NCBI GenBank assembly: GCA_011109175.1
Contig: RDEW01000048.1
Span: forward strand, 147,445 to 211,444
Direction of reading: 5' to 3'
DNA from: Dicyema japonicum
Lineage: Eukaryota > Dicyemida > Rhombozoa > Dicyemidae
Length of the DNA stretch: 64,000 nt
A program made the position numbers and the translations under genes. Of the stretch, positions 46,500-57,604 are shown in pieces (positions within the stretch are counted from its first letter, which is position 1; the number at the start of each line of letters is the position of its first letter). The notes below the pieces were generated by a model. The model was given only the letters and a program-made list of their open reading frames with translations, made no database searches and had not been told where the DNA came from.

Positions 46500-47160
46500 A
46501 CCTCATTGCCTGCTGCCCAGCATAAAATTATTTATTTAATTTACATTCCAAGACAAACTAATTAACACGTGATCCGAGGCGTTCCATCAGTCATCTCATT
46601 TTTGCAGGTGTATGATCGTACAGGAAGGCTGATGGATTTACGGGGCAGCATTCCCATATGCTGGAGTCAATCTCATAAGAGAATCCGGTTTGGCATTCTC
46701 CACAAATCCAATGCTCTGTTACTATGAAAGCCTTTTCAGTTTTCCGATCCTTTAGAGCATTGTTTGTATTCCATTAAACTCTTCAGGTTTGCTATGGACT
46801 TCAACGTATGAAATTTATCATCGAAGGCTTTCGTTATTCAAGGCCATCCACCTCTAGGTAGTCTTCCTAATCTTGCTTGAGATACTCGGAAAATTTCCGA
46901 CATAAAACTCAACATTGTCCTCCTTATTCACCTGGTTGATGATCACTTGTAGAGATATGATATTTTCCCGGCTCTCCGTTTGAGAAATTGACTTTAGTAG
47001 TCCTGCATCAATTTCTTGTATGACGAACAGCCCTTGGGCAGCTTCGCCTAATTTATCATTGTTTTGTACATCCGGTTCATTTGTAAGTAGGTCAGAAGGT
47101 AATTGTCCACTCTGATCAGTAAGAAGCTGAATTCTTTTTAGAAAGGAAAAATTCTTCAAC
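46500..47160 (-). pseudogene. LINE-like ORF end with shared tail
   Basis: A minus ORF (46854-47159, 101 codons) is followed by decayed frames with WICGECQTGFSYEIDSSIWE and CCPVN (possible Cys cluster), then GGATCACGTGTTAATTAGTT and AAATTAAATAAATAATT, i.e. the shared retroelement tail. The protein is not recognised. It interrupts the R2/R4 relic at 45987-46450 on its 5' side. Confidence 0.4.
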
Positions 47161-47559
47161 GCATAATATCAAGATGACGCCAAGATCGAAGATTTACGAC
47201 ACGAAGACCTCCATATCATTGCTTTTCTTTGAGGGGTCTTAAATTGGAAGCGAAATCTAGTCCAAACTTAAGGATCCTCGGGAGCAGCGTTGGTTCCCCG
47301 ACCTTTTGTAGTTGTTATCGTTCGCGGCAATGTTTACTGTCTTTTGCACCTGATGCCTCTATTCCATATAAAAAAATATGTTAGGAATGAATAATAAGCA
47401 TTTTTGTAATTTTTCCACATTTTTGAGTTCATATAAATTGACAATATCTTATATTTGATAAAACTGTTATTTCGTGAACATTCGAGAATTAATAACTAAC
47501 AGCCAATTCTCCTATTTCTCCTCAAAAAATGGTTCTTATCCAAGTTTCTCCAATTTGGG

Positions 47560-47720
47560 CCAAATGAGATTTGAATCTAGATATTGGTAGATTTGAAGTT
47601 TCCATATTTCAAAAATTCACGTTTTCTATCTCTCTCAGTCCATTAAGAAGGGATGGGAGGTTATATCAACTTTGAGCTAGGCTTACTAGTCTAATTGCTA
47701 AAACCAGATAATACAAAAGG
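47560..47720 (-). repeat. Dispersed repeat family V, minus copy
   Basis: The minus strand carries GCAATTAGACTAGTAAGCCTAGC and AGATTCAAATCTCATTTGG, matching family V head and box. Diverged. Confidence 0.4.
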
Positions 47721-47924
47721 AATTACAAGATAACATGTGTTTTCGTAGTTGTTCAGTATTTATAACAAACTTGCTGTTATTATTTTACTCAATATCTGGT
47801 TAATTAAAAATTGACGATAAAACCTAATAGAAAATTGTTTGAAAACTGTCTGTCACATACAAGCTGTTGTAAATTCATTGATTAAGAAAAAAATCAATCC
47901 GAGGGTCATATGTAAGCTGCACTG

Positions 47925-48005
47925 ACAGCGTGGCTATTCCCTCTAAGGATTACGAACAACATTCTCTCAGCATCGCTCGCAGAGATATCCAGTTGTTGAT
48001 TATTT
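47925..48005 (+). repeat. Dispersed repeat family W, copy
   Basis: AGCGTGGCTATTCCCTCTAAGG, ATTACGAACAACATTCTCTC, CATCGCTCGCAGAGATATCC. Colinear with 60945-61045. Confidence 0.6.
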
Positions 48006-48374
48006 ATCCCACTCACAGAGGATGAAATACAATAATTAAGAAAGTATGAAGTCTTTTCCTTCCCCAAGAACCGCACTTAGAAGCCATCCCGTAACTCTTT
48101 CAGTAGATATCAATTACTATATGATAGACAGCCAGGTAACTATTGTCGTAAATAATAAACTTAAAAAAAAGTCAATTTTGCCAATGGTAAGGTTATACCA
48201 AATAAGCTATAATATTTTCCTGAACTTTACTCACTTAAATTTCATAAAAGTTTTATGTTTTTTGAAAATAAAATTAGGTCAAATAACCATATACTTTCAT
48301 AAAAATCGATCAAATTTTTAAATCATAAAGTTGACTCTCGAAAAAACTGTTTTAAAAAATAAAATAACAATTGT

Positions 48375-48545
48375 TTGGGTGGCGTAGTGTCATAAGTGAA
48401 AGGCAAAATGCCTGATAGACCCTGGTTTGAATTTCGCTGCTATACATTCCGGCTGGAGGTTCTACGCATCTACGATGCTTTGCCTTGACGAGTGACGCTG
48501 AGTATTTCATGAACCTCATGTAACGTGACTTTGAACAACAACTAC
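48375..48545 (+). repeat. tRNA-like SINE (family S), copy 4
   Basis: GGTGGCGTAGTGTCATAAG (A box), CCTGGTTTGAATTTCGCTGC (B box), TCCGGCTGGAGGTTCTACGC, CATCTACGATGCTTTGCC, TTGACGAGTGACGC. Best plus-strand example of the family. Confidence 0.7.
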
Positions 48546-48814
48546 TTATACCAACCTTATTCTACTGTAAACAGTAATCTCGGAGATCGATCACCACAAC
48601 AAATGAAAGTGGGTCATTGAAGCTGTCAAATGCATCAAACCCAGGATACATGGAGCTGGCATCTCAGTTTCATTATGATCTGAGCAAAAAGGAAACAAAT
48701 AAGGGAAAAGATCACAGAGGAAACATTAATTTAAATACTTGGAATTGGGTCAGTTTTTACTTGATTTTTCTCCCACGAACCATTTTTTATTCACTTCTTA
48801 TATTAAAAGAAACC

Positions 48815-48995
48815 AACTAGCAAAATGGTTAATCGATCAGGAGGCTGAGCTGGCGACATTTATTTATTGCATGAAATGTCTATTTGCTATCATGATGGAT
48901 TAAAAAACTTGTATTCCTTTTTCCTGAACATGGCCGAGATGACAAAATCATGACACATCGAAAACTAGCAATTCTGAATAAAGGAGGTATCATGC
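48815..48995 (+). repeat. Dispersed repeat family V, copy 5
   Basis: AAAATGGTTAATCGATCAGG, GCTGGCGACATTTATTTATT, CTGAACATGGCCGAGATGAC. 3' truncated relative to the copy at 9280. Confidence 0.5.
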
Positions 48996-49059
48996 TTATG
49001 AGATGATAATAAATATGATTATGTTGCTAATTCACGTGTTGCTAATTAAATTATTCAAA

Positions 49060-49270
49060 AGACCAAAGGTAAACCCATTCTTTGACCCAAGAACAGCGAT
49101 CCAGTGGACAATGTCCGGGGAGCTGATATCGATTCCAGAACTCGTCGCCAGAGAGCAAAAATTGTCTCCCGGTGAAATGAATAGATGGATCGTTTTAATG
49201 CCGACAGCCATTGGGCGTCTCCTGAGTAAAGTGGATAAAATGATCCCACCAGAGGCAAGCAAGAGCAATC
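49060..49270 (-). repeat. Dispersed repeat family B, minus copy
   Basis: Reverse complement of the 14450 copy: GACAATGTCCGGGGAGCTGA, ATCGATTCCAGAACTCGTCG, TGTCTCCCGGTGAAATGAAT, GACGCCCAATGGCTGTCGGC on the minus strand. Both strands are open, so the apparent 90-codon plus ORF is not evidence for a gene. Confidence 0.65.
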
Positions 49271-49903
49271 TTTAATCAATAATAATTTTAGTGGTTTTAA
49301 TTAAGTTTTCAAAAAAATTAAAATTGCTGTTAAATTACTAGTATTTTTTTAAGTTCAAAATTACCAGTTAATTGAGGGGAATATTAATACAAATTTATTT
49401 TTATTTAATTTTTTATATTATTTTTGGAATTAACAAAGGATTTAGGTCAATATGACAACAATAGACTGAAATTATTAAATAACCGCAATGAAAACACATT
49501 TACATCAATAATCGTTTTAAATGAAATAAAAAATTCTAAAAAGCATGATAAGACCAAACTTACTAATCACGTGTTCTCGACACGTTGTAGCAGTGGTAAA
49601 CGCGTCGACGGGAAAGGGGATTGTCTCCCGGTGGAATGGTTTTTTTAGGTTCTTTGATCGCCATTATAGCTTAGAGTCGGTGAACCGAATGAGGTCACGC
49701 TAAAAGTGATTTAAAACATAAAATGAAATATATTTCTGTATTTTTTGGCTTTTAATTTAATAATTTTATTTATTTAGTATTTTACTTAAAATTAATTTTT
49801 TGATTAAAAAATTAATGGTAAACCAAATATATTTAAATATTAAATAAATATCTTTCAACGATTAATTAATTAGGTTAAATGTCGAATTAGGTTAATTTTT
49901 AGA

Positions 49904-51694
49904 ATGATTGATGCACTTGGGATATCAGCTGCTGTTATTTTTTTCGTTGTTATAACTGTATATGGACTTGTAATTGCATTTAAAAATCGATTAAAGGGGG
50001 GTATGTCCCGAAGAACTTATGGTTGGAAAAAGAGACATCGGATTTATTATAGGCACCTTTACAATGACGGGTAAACTGTTTAAGTTATCGTTCAAGCTAC
50101 CTGGGTTGGTGGTGGTTATCTTAGTGGTACAGCTGAGCAAATTTTTAAAGAAGGAGCAGGACTCGTGTGGCTTCAGGCTCCAATAGGATATGCATCGAGT
50201 CTTCTAATTGGTACCTTTATTACCTCTGATCGTAGCTGGATTTTTTTTCGCTAAAAAATTCCGTCAAAAGAAATTTCTCACTTTGATGGATCCCTTCCAA
50301 GCAATCTACGGGAAAACAATTTGTTCACTTCTTACACTCCCAGCCCTGACTGGAGAACTATTGTGGAGTTCTGCTGTCCTTCTGGTCCTTGGTTTGCCAA
50401 TATTCAGCTTTATTACAGCCTCGTCGTTAAAGACAATAACAAGAATGAACCAGACAGTTTCTGTGATTGTGTCTGCCATAACAACAGTTTTATTTACGGT
50501 GTTTGGAGGAATATATGCTGTGTCGTACACTGACGCACTGCAGTTGGTGATAATAACGATAGGATTGGTAATATTTGATAAGGCTTATGATAATCAAAAA
50601 TTAGACATTTTTATAATATTCAATTACATAATCGAAAATTTTTTAGTCTCTCGCCGCCCCCTTCGCCATTTACAGTCAACATCAACTCCCACCCGATCAG
50701 TTGAAAAATATCGACTACTTTGGCGTCGTCAAAAAAAAGGACGCGGTACAATTTGTTGATTTATACATAACGTATATTTTTGGGGGACTCCCCTGGCAGG
50801 TGAGATCTAGCCGATTCATCTCTAGGCGTTGTTTCAGCGAGTACTCTCAAGCAAATCTCCTCGAATTGCAAGTCATGTCGCATCAGTGTCAGGTATAATG
50901 TGTGTACTCTTGTCCATCCCTTCTATTTTCATTGGAGTAGCCGCCAAAAATACAAGTGAAGGCCTCGGGATTATTTATAGATTGGAAGCTACTCAACATC
51001 TCTTTCAACCAAGATGACACTGACTTTATGATAATGAATCCATCCGACGCTCTCCCTTTGACAATTGCTTACTTGACTCCTCCTGCGATTAAGTTCATTG
51101 GGATTGGGGCAATTGTAGCTGCCACGATATCCTCAATCTCTTCTTCATTCTTAGCCGCTGGGTCTCTAATAACCAAGAACATGTATAATGCAATACTGCG
51201 ACCAAAAGTAACAATATTCGTCACTAATTCACAAGGCTAAAAATTTTGAACTACGAATTGCGCAAATTGTGACCACTTTGGGAGTTGCAGGGATCGTCTC
51301 AGCCGTCAGTATATTCAGTACGTCTGTTTATATCTTGTTTGGACTCTGTTCCGACTTGATATATATTTTATTATTCCCCCAACTAGTTCTCCTTGTATAC
51401 ACGGACTTTAACAACTCCTATGGCGTATTGTGCGGTTATTTTTCAGCACTGATTGTAAGAGTGGCGTCCGATAAGGACATCAGGAATATATTTAATGATA
51501 AACATGTGTACCCTGTGTTTCCCTACAAAACTGTTAGCATGCTAGTAAATCTCGTGATGACAGTATCCGTATCTTACCTGACTAGGTATTTGATTGTGAA
51601 AAAACGAAAAATTCCTGATGTACTTCAATTTTACAAAAAAGAAAGCCCAAAATCTTTTAAAGAGTTATTAGTAGAGGAACCCCCAAAATTGTGA
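49904..51694 (+). CDS. High-affinity choline transporter (SLC5A7/CHT-like)
   Basis: Na+/Cl--dependent choline symporter of the SLC5 family. Landmarks: N-terminal [183 protein letters not shown] and [12 protein letters not shown]. These are CHT-specific throughout. Introns: 50071-50096, 50211-50235, 50568-50646 (79 bp), 50800-50825, 50956-50980, 51208-51235. A further frame change at about 50003-50016 needs a 13-bp GT..AG removal or an indel; with it the frame is exactly 523 codons (522 aa against about 580 in vertebrates). AATAAA at 51719. The C-terminal tail with the endocytic motif is shortened. Confidence 0.9.
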
Positions 51695-51789
51695 CTGATT
51701 AATTATTATATTTGGTCAATAAAGTATTTATTTTAGATTTTTATATTTCAATTTTATCAAAAAACGTCAAATTCTCAAAAATTAGCTTA

Positions 51790-52025
51790 AATGTTTAAAG
51801 TTAACCAAATGACTAATTGGTAGGAAGGTTGAGGTGGTGGCTTGCTCTATAGATCAAAGCCGTCTTCCTTTATCTCTTGATCATGTACGAGTTGACAAAC
51901 TCGGGATACAATGGAAACCCAATGAAGTGTTGGATGCATAAAAGACCCAATTTTGAATCTCGTTCATCTCAAAATTGAAAGAACGAGGGGGATCACTTGT
52001 CAGAAGCTATATGGGATGATGGTTA
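51790..52025 (+). repeat. Dispersed repeat family V, copy 6
   Basis: GACTAATTGGTAGGAAGGTTGAGG, GGTGGTGGCTTGC, GATCATGTACGAGTTGACAAACTC, TTTTGAATCTCGTTCATCTC and GGGGATCACTTGTCAGAAGC. Best match to the family consensus box. Confidence 0.62.
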
Positions 52026-52139
52026 CTATGATGTTGTTAGAGATAATGCCTCATATGTGCGACAAACATTACCTGAAAGCAGTAAGTACTAGGAATCTAG
52101 TCGAACTGAATAGGCCTCGTTATTTTGATCTAAAATTCC

Positions 52140-52370
52140 ACCGTCTCAGGCGCCCAATGCCAGGGTAGCATGTAAAAGAATCATTTTCTTCCTCCCACTC
52201 TACTGAAGGGGTTCCAACAACTGAGGAATGGACGTATTCCATCTTTTATGTTGGCTCTGGATGGACTTGTATGGCATTGGAAGGACTTTGTTTTTGTGAC
52301 AGTAAAAAATGGATACACTTAATTAGTTGTTAACATCTTTTTCGGTGTATCCGGGGTTAATAGTAACTAA
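52140..52370 (+). repeat. Dispersed repeat family C, copy 5
   Basis: CAGGCGCCCAATGCCAGGG, CCACTCTACTGAAGGGGTTCC, then CACTTAATTAGTTGTTAACATC and TTTCGGTGTATCCGGGGTTAAT. The cleanest example of the shared 3' tail. Confidence 0.7.
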
Positions 52371-52384
52371 TCGATGGGGGAGAA

Positions 52385-52515
52385 CCAAGGACGATTCGGT
52401 TCCGCAGTGAGATGTTCATTGATGACAGCGTCACTCGTCAAGCTAAAGTATCATGTTGCAGTGAGATTCGAACTAGGGGCAATCAGGCCATTTGCGGCGC
52501 TCGTTACACCCGGAT
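52385..52515 (-). repeat. tRNA-like SINE (family S), copy 5
   Basis: Minus strand: GAGCGCCGCAAATGGCC, TTCGAATCTCACTGCAACATG, CTTGACGAGTGACGCTGTC, TCATCAATGAACATCTCACTG then CGGAACC. Tail-to-tail with the family C copy. Confidence 0.6.
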
Positions 52516-53284
52516 CAAAAATTAGCAAAAAAATAAAAAACGAATGTAACTCAAATAGGAATATTAATTTAAATTTTTACTAAATTATGAAATTTTTAGA
52601 TTATTTGTTAATAGTAAGAAAGTAATTTCTGAACCTGACGATAATAAAATTCACTAAGTACTATTTGTACTTCTTCAGGTTTCTTTAATAACCGATAAGA
52701 AGCGTATGCAAAATAGATATGGATCATAGGTAAAAGAACCGTCCTAGTGGTCGCATACATGTTGCTCTTTGTCTAGTCGGTAGTTTGCTGTCCTTTGACA
52801 TGGAAAGGTAAGGAAAGAACAGACTTAAGTAAAACTTACATTGAAGTATAGCCGTCGATGACACAGTGTGATTTCTGCACAGTGCCTTTAATCTTATTTA
52901 AGAACGGTGAGTAACTATGACTCCCTTAATGTATCCAAATTCCTCATAATTTAATGATTACCCACGTAACTGCTTAATCCATACAATATTATATTTTTAG
53001 ATTAATTTTTTATGAATGAATTTATTCCAAAAGACTACAAGTAAAGCCCAGAAGTAGATAACTACATGATCCCGATATGTTCCAATAAAACCCTCAACAT
53101 GGCTCAACGTTCCTCCCTTGAACCCACACAAGTCAGTGATGGGCAAAGAACTGTTCGATCATAGCGTAACAGCCACCTTGGACCGTTTTGACGAATCAAA
53201 GTTTCCAGAGTATTTTTTGGGAGTCGGTCTTTCCGGTGATCCATTGTTGTCACTCTAAATTCTCATCTTGATAGCCGTGATTTT

Positions 53285-53595
53285 TTCGGTATTACTATTA
53301 ACCCCGGGCGTAACTAGTTAAGTGTATCCAGTACCCTTCCAATGTCACACACAAGAAACAGAGTCTTTCAAGTCCATTCGGATCCAGCATAAAAGGTGGA
53401 AGACATCCATTCCTTTCAGTTGTGAGAACCCTAAAGTACAGTGGGGGAGATAAATAATGAGCCTTTTACAGGCCACCTGAGGGAGGTGGATCACTTGACG
53501 CCACTGTATTAGAAAAGAAAAAAAGAGGAACAGAAGAATCAAATAAAATTCTTCAATAAAGTAACCACATAGCACCACGCTAACATTGGCATCAC
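53285..53595 (-). repeat. Dispersed repeat family C, copy 6
   Basis: TATTAACCCCGGGCGTAACTAG (tail), AGTGTATCCAGTACCC, CACCTGAGGGAGGTGGATCAC, ATAGCACCACGC in minus orientation. Full-length; its head lies 320 bp upstream of the MEK start. Confidence 0.7.
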
Positions 53596-53918
53596 GAGGC
53601 TAATTTTTATGTGTGCGTTTATTGGTAATTTTAGTGGTTTTGGTGATTTTTGATATTAAATAATTTATCAAAATACTTAACATTATTTTTTTGCAAAAAT
53701 TAACGTAAAAATTAATTAAATTGAAATTTAGCCTATTTATATTAAAATAAATTAAATTAATTCAATTTAATTAATTTGAATTAAAAAAAAAAAAAATTTA
53801 ATTAATTAGTCTATTGTGCAGCATAAGCCCGCTAATGTTAAAGCATTAACGCCACCATTTAAATTTCTATTTATTTCAGTTGATTTGAAAAATTTGAATT
53901 TTAAATATTTTTGTGATC

Positions 53919-55167
53919 ATGTCTTCTCGCAACATTAAAAATTTACGCCTTGATTTAAGCAAAATAAAAAACGACTTACCAAAGTACGACGATTCAGAAT
54001 CCGAGGGTAACTCGGAAAGATCACTCCAAAATAAACGATTGGACACATTCCAGAATGTAAAGAATACAATCAAGGAAATTAAACTTTCGGATTTGGATCT
54101 AATTTGCGAAATCGGGAATGGGGGTGGTGGACATGTCAACAAAACACGCCACAAGGATTCTTCACAAATAATGGCTACTAAGGTCATAAATGTGGATTTG
54201 AAGGAATCTCTTCGAAAAAGCATATTCCACGAACTAGATGTCCTCCATGAGTGCAAGTCCCCCTTCATCGTAGGTTTTTACGGATCATTCTATGCCGAGT
54301 CTGCACTTTATATATGCATGGAGTACATGGTTTGATAGGATTTGATTTTATTACAGGACATTGGGTCCCTTGATACGGTTATTAACTTTGCTGGAAGATT
54401 CCCAGAGCCTGTAATCGCGAAAATAACCCTTGCCGTGGTCCATGGATTAGTTTACATGAGGAAAAATCACTCAATCATCCACAGAGACATCAAGCCTTCA
54501 AATATTCTTGTTAATTCAGAAGGAGAGGTCAAATTGTGTGACTTTGGCGTATCGGGGTACTTGATAGACTCGATGGCCAACTCGTTTGTTGGGACCAAAT
54601 CCTACATGGCTGTAACTATACTGATTACCCTTAGCCTGAACGATTACTTGGAGGTCAATATTCAGTTCTAGCCGACATTTGGAGTCTTGGGTTGACTTTG
54701 GTTGAGTTAGCCATTGGGAGATACCCGATCCCAGCTGTCAACATAATAGACGACGCTAACTCATTTGGGAGGACTATCTCTGATCATTGGGTTGCAGCAG
54801 AACGGGGGATTATCCTCGGAAGTAATTTGCGTCAATATATTAGAAATTTACGCCCCTGAATGTGAAGAAGAGGAAATGTCCATATTCGATCTACTGGAAT
54901 ATATCAATTCTGAACCTCCTCCACGAGTTCCCCCCTTTGGTTTCAGTCCTGAGTTTTGCGATTTAGTCGACTCCTGGTATCTTCTTATAAACATCTTTAG
55001 TCTCATGAAAAACCCTCAACATCGGACGACTCTTAGTATTCTTGAGGTATAAAAATTCTCATTTTAAATCACAGAATAATTCATATTTGAACACACCTCA
55101 GCTTAAAAGTCTTAGTATGGCTGACTGGATCCGTAAAGTTTCGTCAAATCCTAAATTATACGTCTAA
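53919..55167 (+). CDS. MAP kinase kinase, MEK1/2-type
   Basis: Dual-specificity kinase that phosphorylates ERK-type MAP kinases. The 374-aa prediction (human MEK1 393) begins at the ATG at 53919, with a basic/hydrophobic N-terminus ([12 protein letters not shown]) like a MAPK docking site. Kinase motifs: glycine loop [14 protein letters not shown]-equivalent [49 protein letters not shown], and the activation loop [20 protein letters not shown] with both Raf-target serines, then [21 protein letters not shown] shortened proline-rich insert and [15 protein letters not shown], then [10 protein letters not shown]. Introns 54330-54356, 54613-54635, 54822-54843, 54977-55000, 55047-55074; spliced length exactly 375 codons with TAA at 55165-55167. 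A minus-strand retroelement tail begins about 10 bp after the stop. Confidence 0.93.
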
Positions 55168-55169
55168 TT

Positions 55170-55500
55170 TATTTATTTGTTATTAACCCCATCTTTGGTA
55201 TGCCCAACGCAAATAGTCCAAGGGAGAACATCTGCTTGTGTCGACCAAATCCATCCACCAATAGTCAATTACACGCTTCTTGTTCCGAAGAGAGGCGGAG
55301 ATATAGGTTCGCCCTCTTCCATTTTCGTTGCATGTCCTACCGTCGAGGACATCACTTCATTCTTTAGCGGGAGAGTTTTCATAGTGATAATCTTCACCAG
55401 AGGGTTTGGACGAGGAGAAAGGTCGAAGATCCCCTTTAACTACTGCGTCCTGCAGAAGGACTCGTCGCCTCCCGGATGGGATCTGTTTGACGAGAATTGA
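55170..55500 (-). mobile_element. LINE 3' end, source-type for the chimeric insert at 9629
   Basis: Read on the minus strand, it contains GATTTGGTCGACACAAGCAG, TGTTCTCCCTTGGAC, GGGCATACCAAAGATGGGG and TTAATAACAAATAAATAAAT. The same 3' sequence follows the Pumilio fragment at 9718-9830. The upstream part reads SGRRRVLLQDAVVKGDLRPF in one minus frame. It abuts the MEK stop codon. Confidence 0.6.
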
Positions 55501-55504
55501 TGTC

Positions 55505-55951
55505 TAATATACTTAATTATTATTAAAAAGCACTCCCGAGAAAACATAAAATTAGTTAAGTTTCCCTTGTGTTGTATTTCTTAATCATCCTTCCGTCAGC
55601 CTCGACCATGATCTTCTGTTGCGCGCTAGTTCTCTTAGGTAGTCTAGGTCGTCCGCCATTTCTATTATAGTGTTAGATGCTGCTCAAACTCTTGTAACAC
55701 AGTGAATCAAATCCCGATGCAAATCCGAGACCATAATATCGGCAGGCCGATGAAAGGGTAAAAAGGTGGAATTTTCTAAACAGTTCTGTAAATTGTACGG
55801 TCGTTTTTTTCCTTTGTGGACAGCAGATAGAGACGTCGTATTTTGTTAAATCGCATGCCAGTTGGTGTTTCTTGTAAGGTTGTTTAAGTCCTCTGCAATT
55901 AAAAGATCCCAGAGTGAACGGAGAAGTCGATAAGGAATACGAATAAGACAT
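55505..55951 (-). pseudogene. LINE with AP-endonuclease start joined to its C-terminal end
   Basis: The minus ORF starting at 55951 reads SPFTLGSFNCRGLKQPYKKH and LACDLTKYDVSICCPQ, the first strand and Asn motif of a LINE AP endonuclease ('GSFNCRGL ... D-I-x-x-x-QE', with the catalytic Glu lost). About 280 bp later it passes directly into DDLDYLRELARNRRSWSRL and the 3' end ACTTAACTAATTTTATG...CTCGGGAGTG. The whole RT is missing: a 5'-3' deletion derivative. Confidence 0.65.
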
Positions 55952-56071
55952 AGTGCAATAGAGGCGTCGTCACCACCTCAACCAATGAATATACCTAATC
56001 AACATTTTTATTATCGATTGCTCTGTAAAATAGTTTCCATAACAGCGTTTGAAATGTTTCTATAACAGAAA

Positions 56072-57359
56072 ATGACTAATATGCGGATTGTAAATGACGG
56101 ATTGAGATCAAACTCACTCTCAGTGTGGAATGAAAACAAATTTTTGCTGAATCCTGTTTTATCGATAAACAACACGTGGCTGTAAATGGGAATATAACAA
56201 TTTATGATAAAATGTCTTATTTTATGTTACTAAAGAATTCACCAAAGCGACATTTTGTGCTGCAAATTCCACGATTCTGGCAATTTTGTGGCAGTCGGAT
56301 TATCTGACGGAAAAATTAACGTTAAATCATGAATTATTTAAGATTTATGATGGCCATAACGGAAATTTGCTTCATAGTCTTTATGACGATGATTTGAAAG
56401 AGAGAACCCCCTGCACGTCGATCCGGTTTATTAAGGGGGATACCCAGCTCTTAATAGCTACTTGTACTTTTTAAAATAAAACCCATAGATGGGTCGGGAA
56501 TGGTCAAATTTTGGCAATATAAGAACGGATATTGCCTCAGGACAGTTAAGGAATCTCGATGTACCCTCTCCCAAGCGATTCAACCAGCCAAAGAAAGAGT
56601 TCTCACGGTTGGAACTAATGGGGACATATTTATATATGACGTTGAGACGGGAGATGAAGTCATGCGATGTTTTAAGGGGTTTCAGTAAAAATAACTTGAA
56701 GAGATCAATTCACCAAAGTGACAGGACACACCTTTCGAGTATTTTCCGCAGTATATCATCCGTCCACACAACATTCTTTTATTACTGGGGGATGGGATGA
56801 CACGATTTTGGTTTAATTGTGGATTACTAATGTAGTTTTGGGATGATCGAAGTAAACATGCATTCAGGTAAAAGTGTGTAATTTTATAGGAAAGAAAAAT
56901 CTCCGGTCCTCATCTATGTGGAGAAGCTCTCGATATCGAGCCAACTAAAAATCACATCATTTCAGCATCTTGGAGAGAAAATGCTCCGTTGCAGGTTGGT
57001 TTGTCTCTTCTTTTTCAGATATGGAATTTTGACAAGGGATCTCTAGTAAAGGACATCACTCAGTCCCCAGTCGCAAAGTCATTTGTATTCTCTATGGTAT
57101 TTACGGGCTTAGTATTATAACGCCAAATGGGTATCTCCCGAAATACTAGCATGTGGTGGATCCCACCGAAATTTAGTTAATGTTATTTCTGCGGAAACCA
57201 ATCTGGTTGTTATTCTCGATGACTTTTCAGAGTATTGCGTCTATTTTGAATTTGCCAAATTCAGTTACTTGTTTAGACACATTTAAACAAAGTAACAAGT
57301 TGAAGCTCTGCTTTGGCTGCCATGATTCCCTTTATTTAACAAAAATTGATTTGTGCTAA
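56072..57359 (+). CDS. WD40-repeat protein ('GGWD' family)
   Basis: Beta-propeller protein of unknown role, most like a small WD-repeat family found in protists and animals rather than eIF3i. Blades: HVAVNGNITIYDK; ILCCKFHDSGNFVAVGLSDG then KINIYDGHNGNLLHSL; TPCTSIRFIKGDTQLLIAT; SGMVKFWQYKNGYCLRTV; RVLTVGTNGDIFIYDVETGD; GHTFRVFSAVYHPSTQHSFI then TGGWDDTILFWDDRSKHAFR; GPHLCGEALDIEPTKNHIIS with ASWRENAPLQIWNFDKGSL; ILACGGSHRNLVNVIS. Introns placed: 56214-56235, 56321-56342, 56464-56488, 56811-56835, 56868-56894, 56995-57018, 57206-57230 (22-27 bp). The stop is TAA at 57357-57359. The exact start is unclear: ATG 56072 needs one more intron before 56160. Confidence 0.78.
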
Positions 57360-57604
57360 TTTAAATTAACATTAATTTTATTTTCAAATTTATTGCAATT
57401 AATTATTAAAAAATAATTAAATTAATTTAAAGACAGCTTGAATCTCCAGGCTGTTTCCTCTGATAATAGTTATCGACACCATCCACGAGTCCATGGCTGC
57501 GGGATAGGGAGTTTGCGATTCTTTTCCAACACTTAAAGTGAGCGATGCCATCACGTAGGCGAGTCACACGGCATGAAATTCAGTTGTAAATTTCCTCACA
57601 TTTA

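Noticed and set aside
49003-49275. 90-codon plus ORF with a good-looking N-terminus
   Set aside because: It lies within a minus-oriented copy of dispersed repeat family B; both strands are open in other copies too.
56072-57359. eIF3i (TRIP-1) identity for the WD40 gene
   Set aside because: The blades GGWDDTILFW, GPHLCGEALDI and SASWRENAPLQIW do not follow eIF3i; another WD family fits better.
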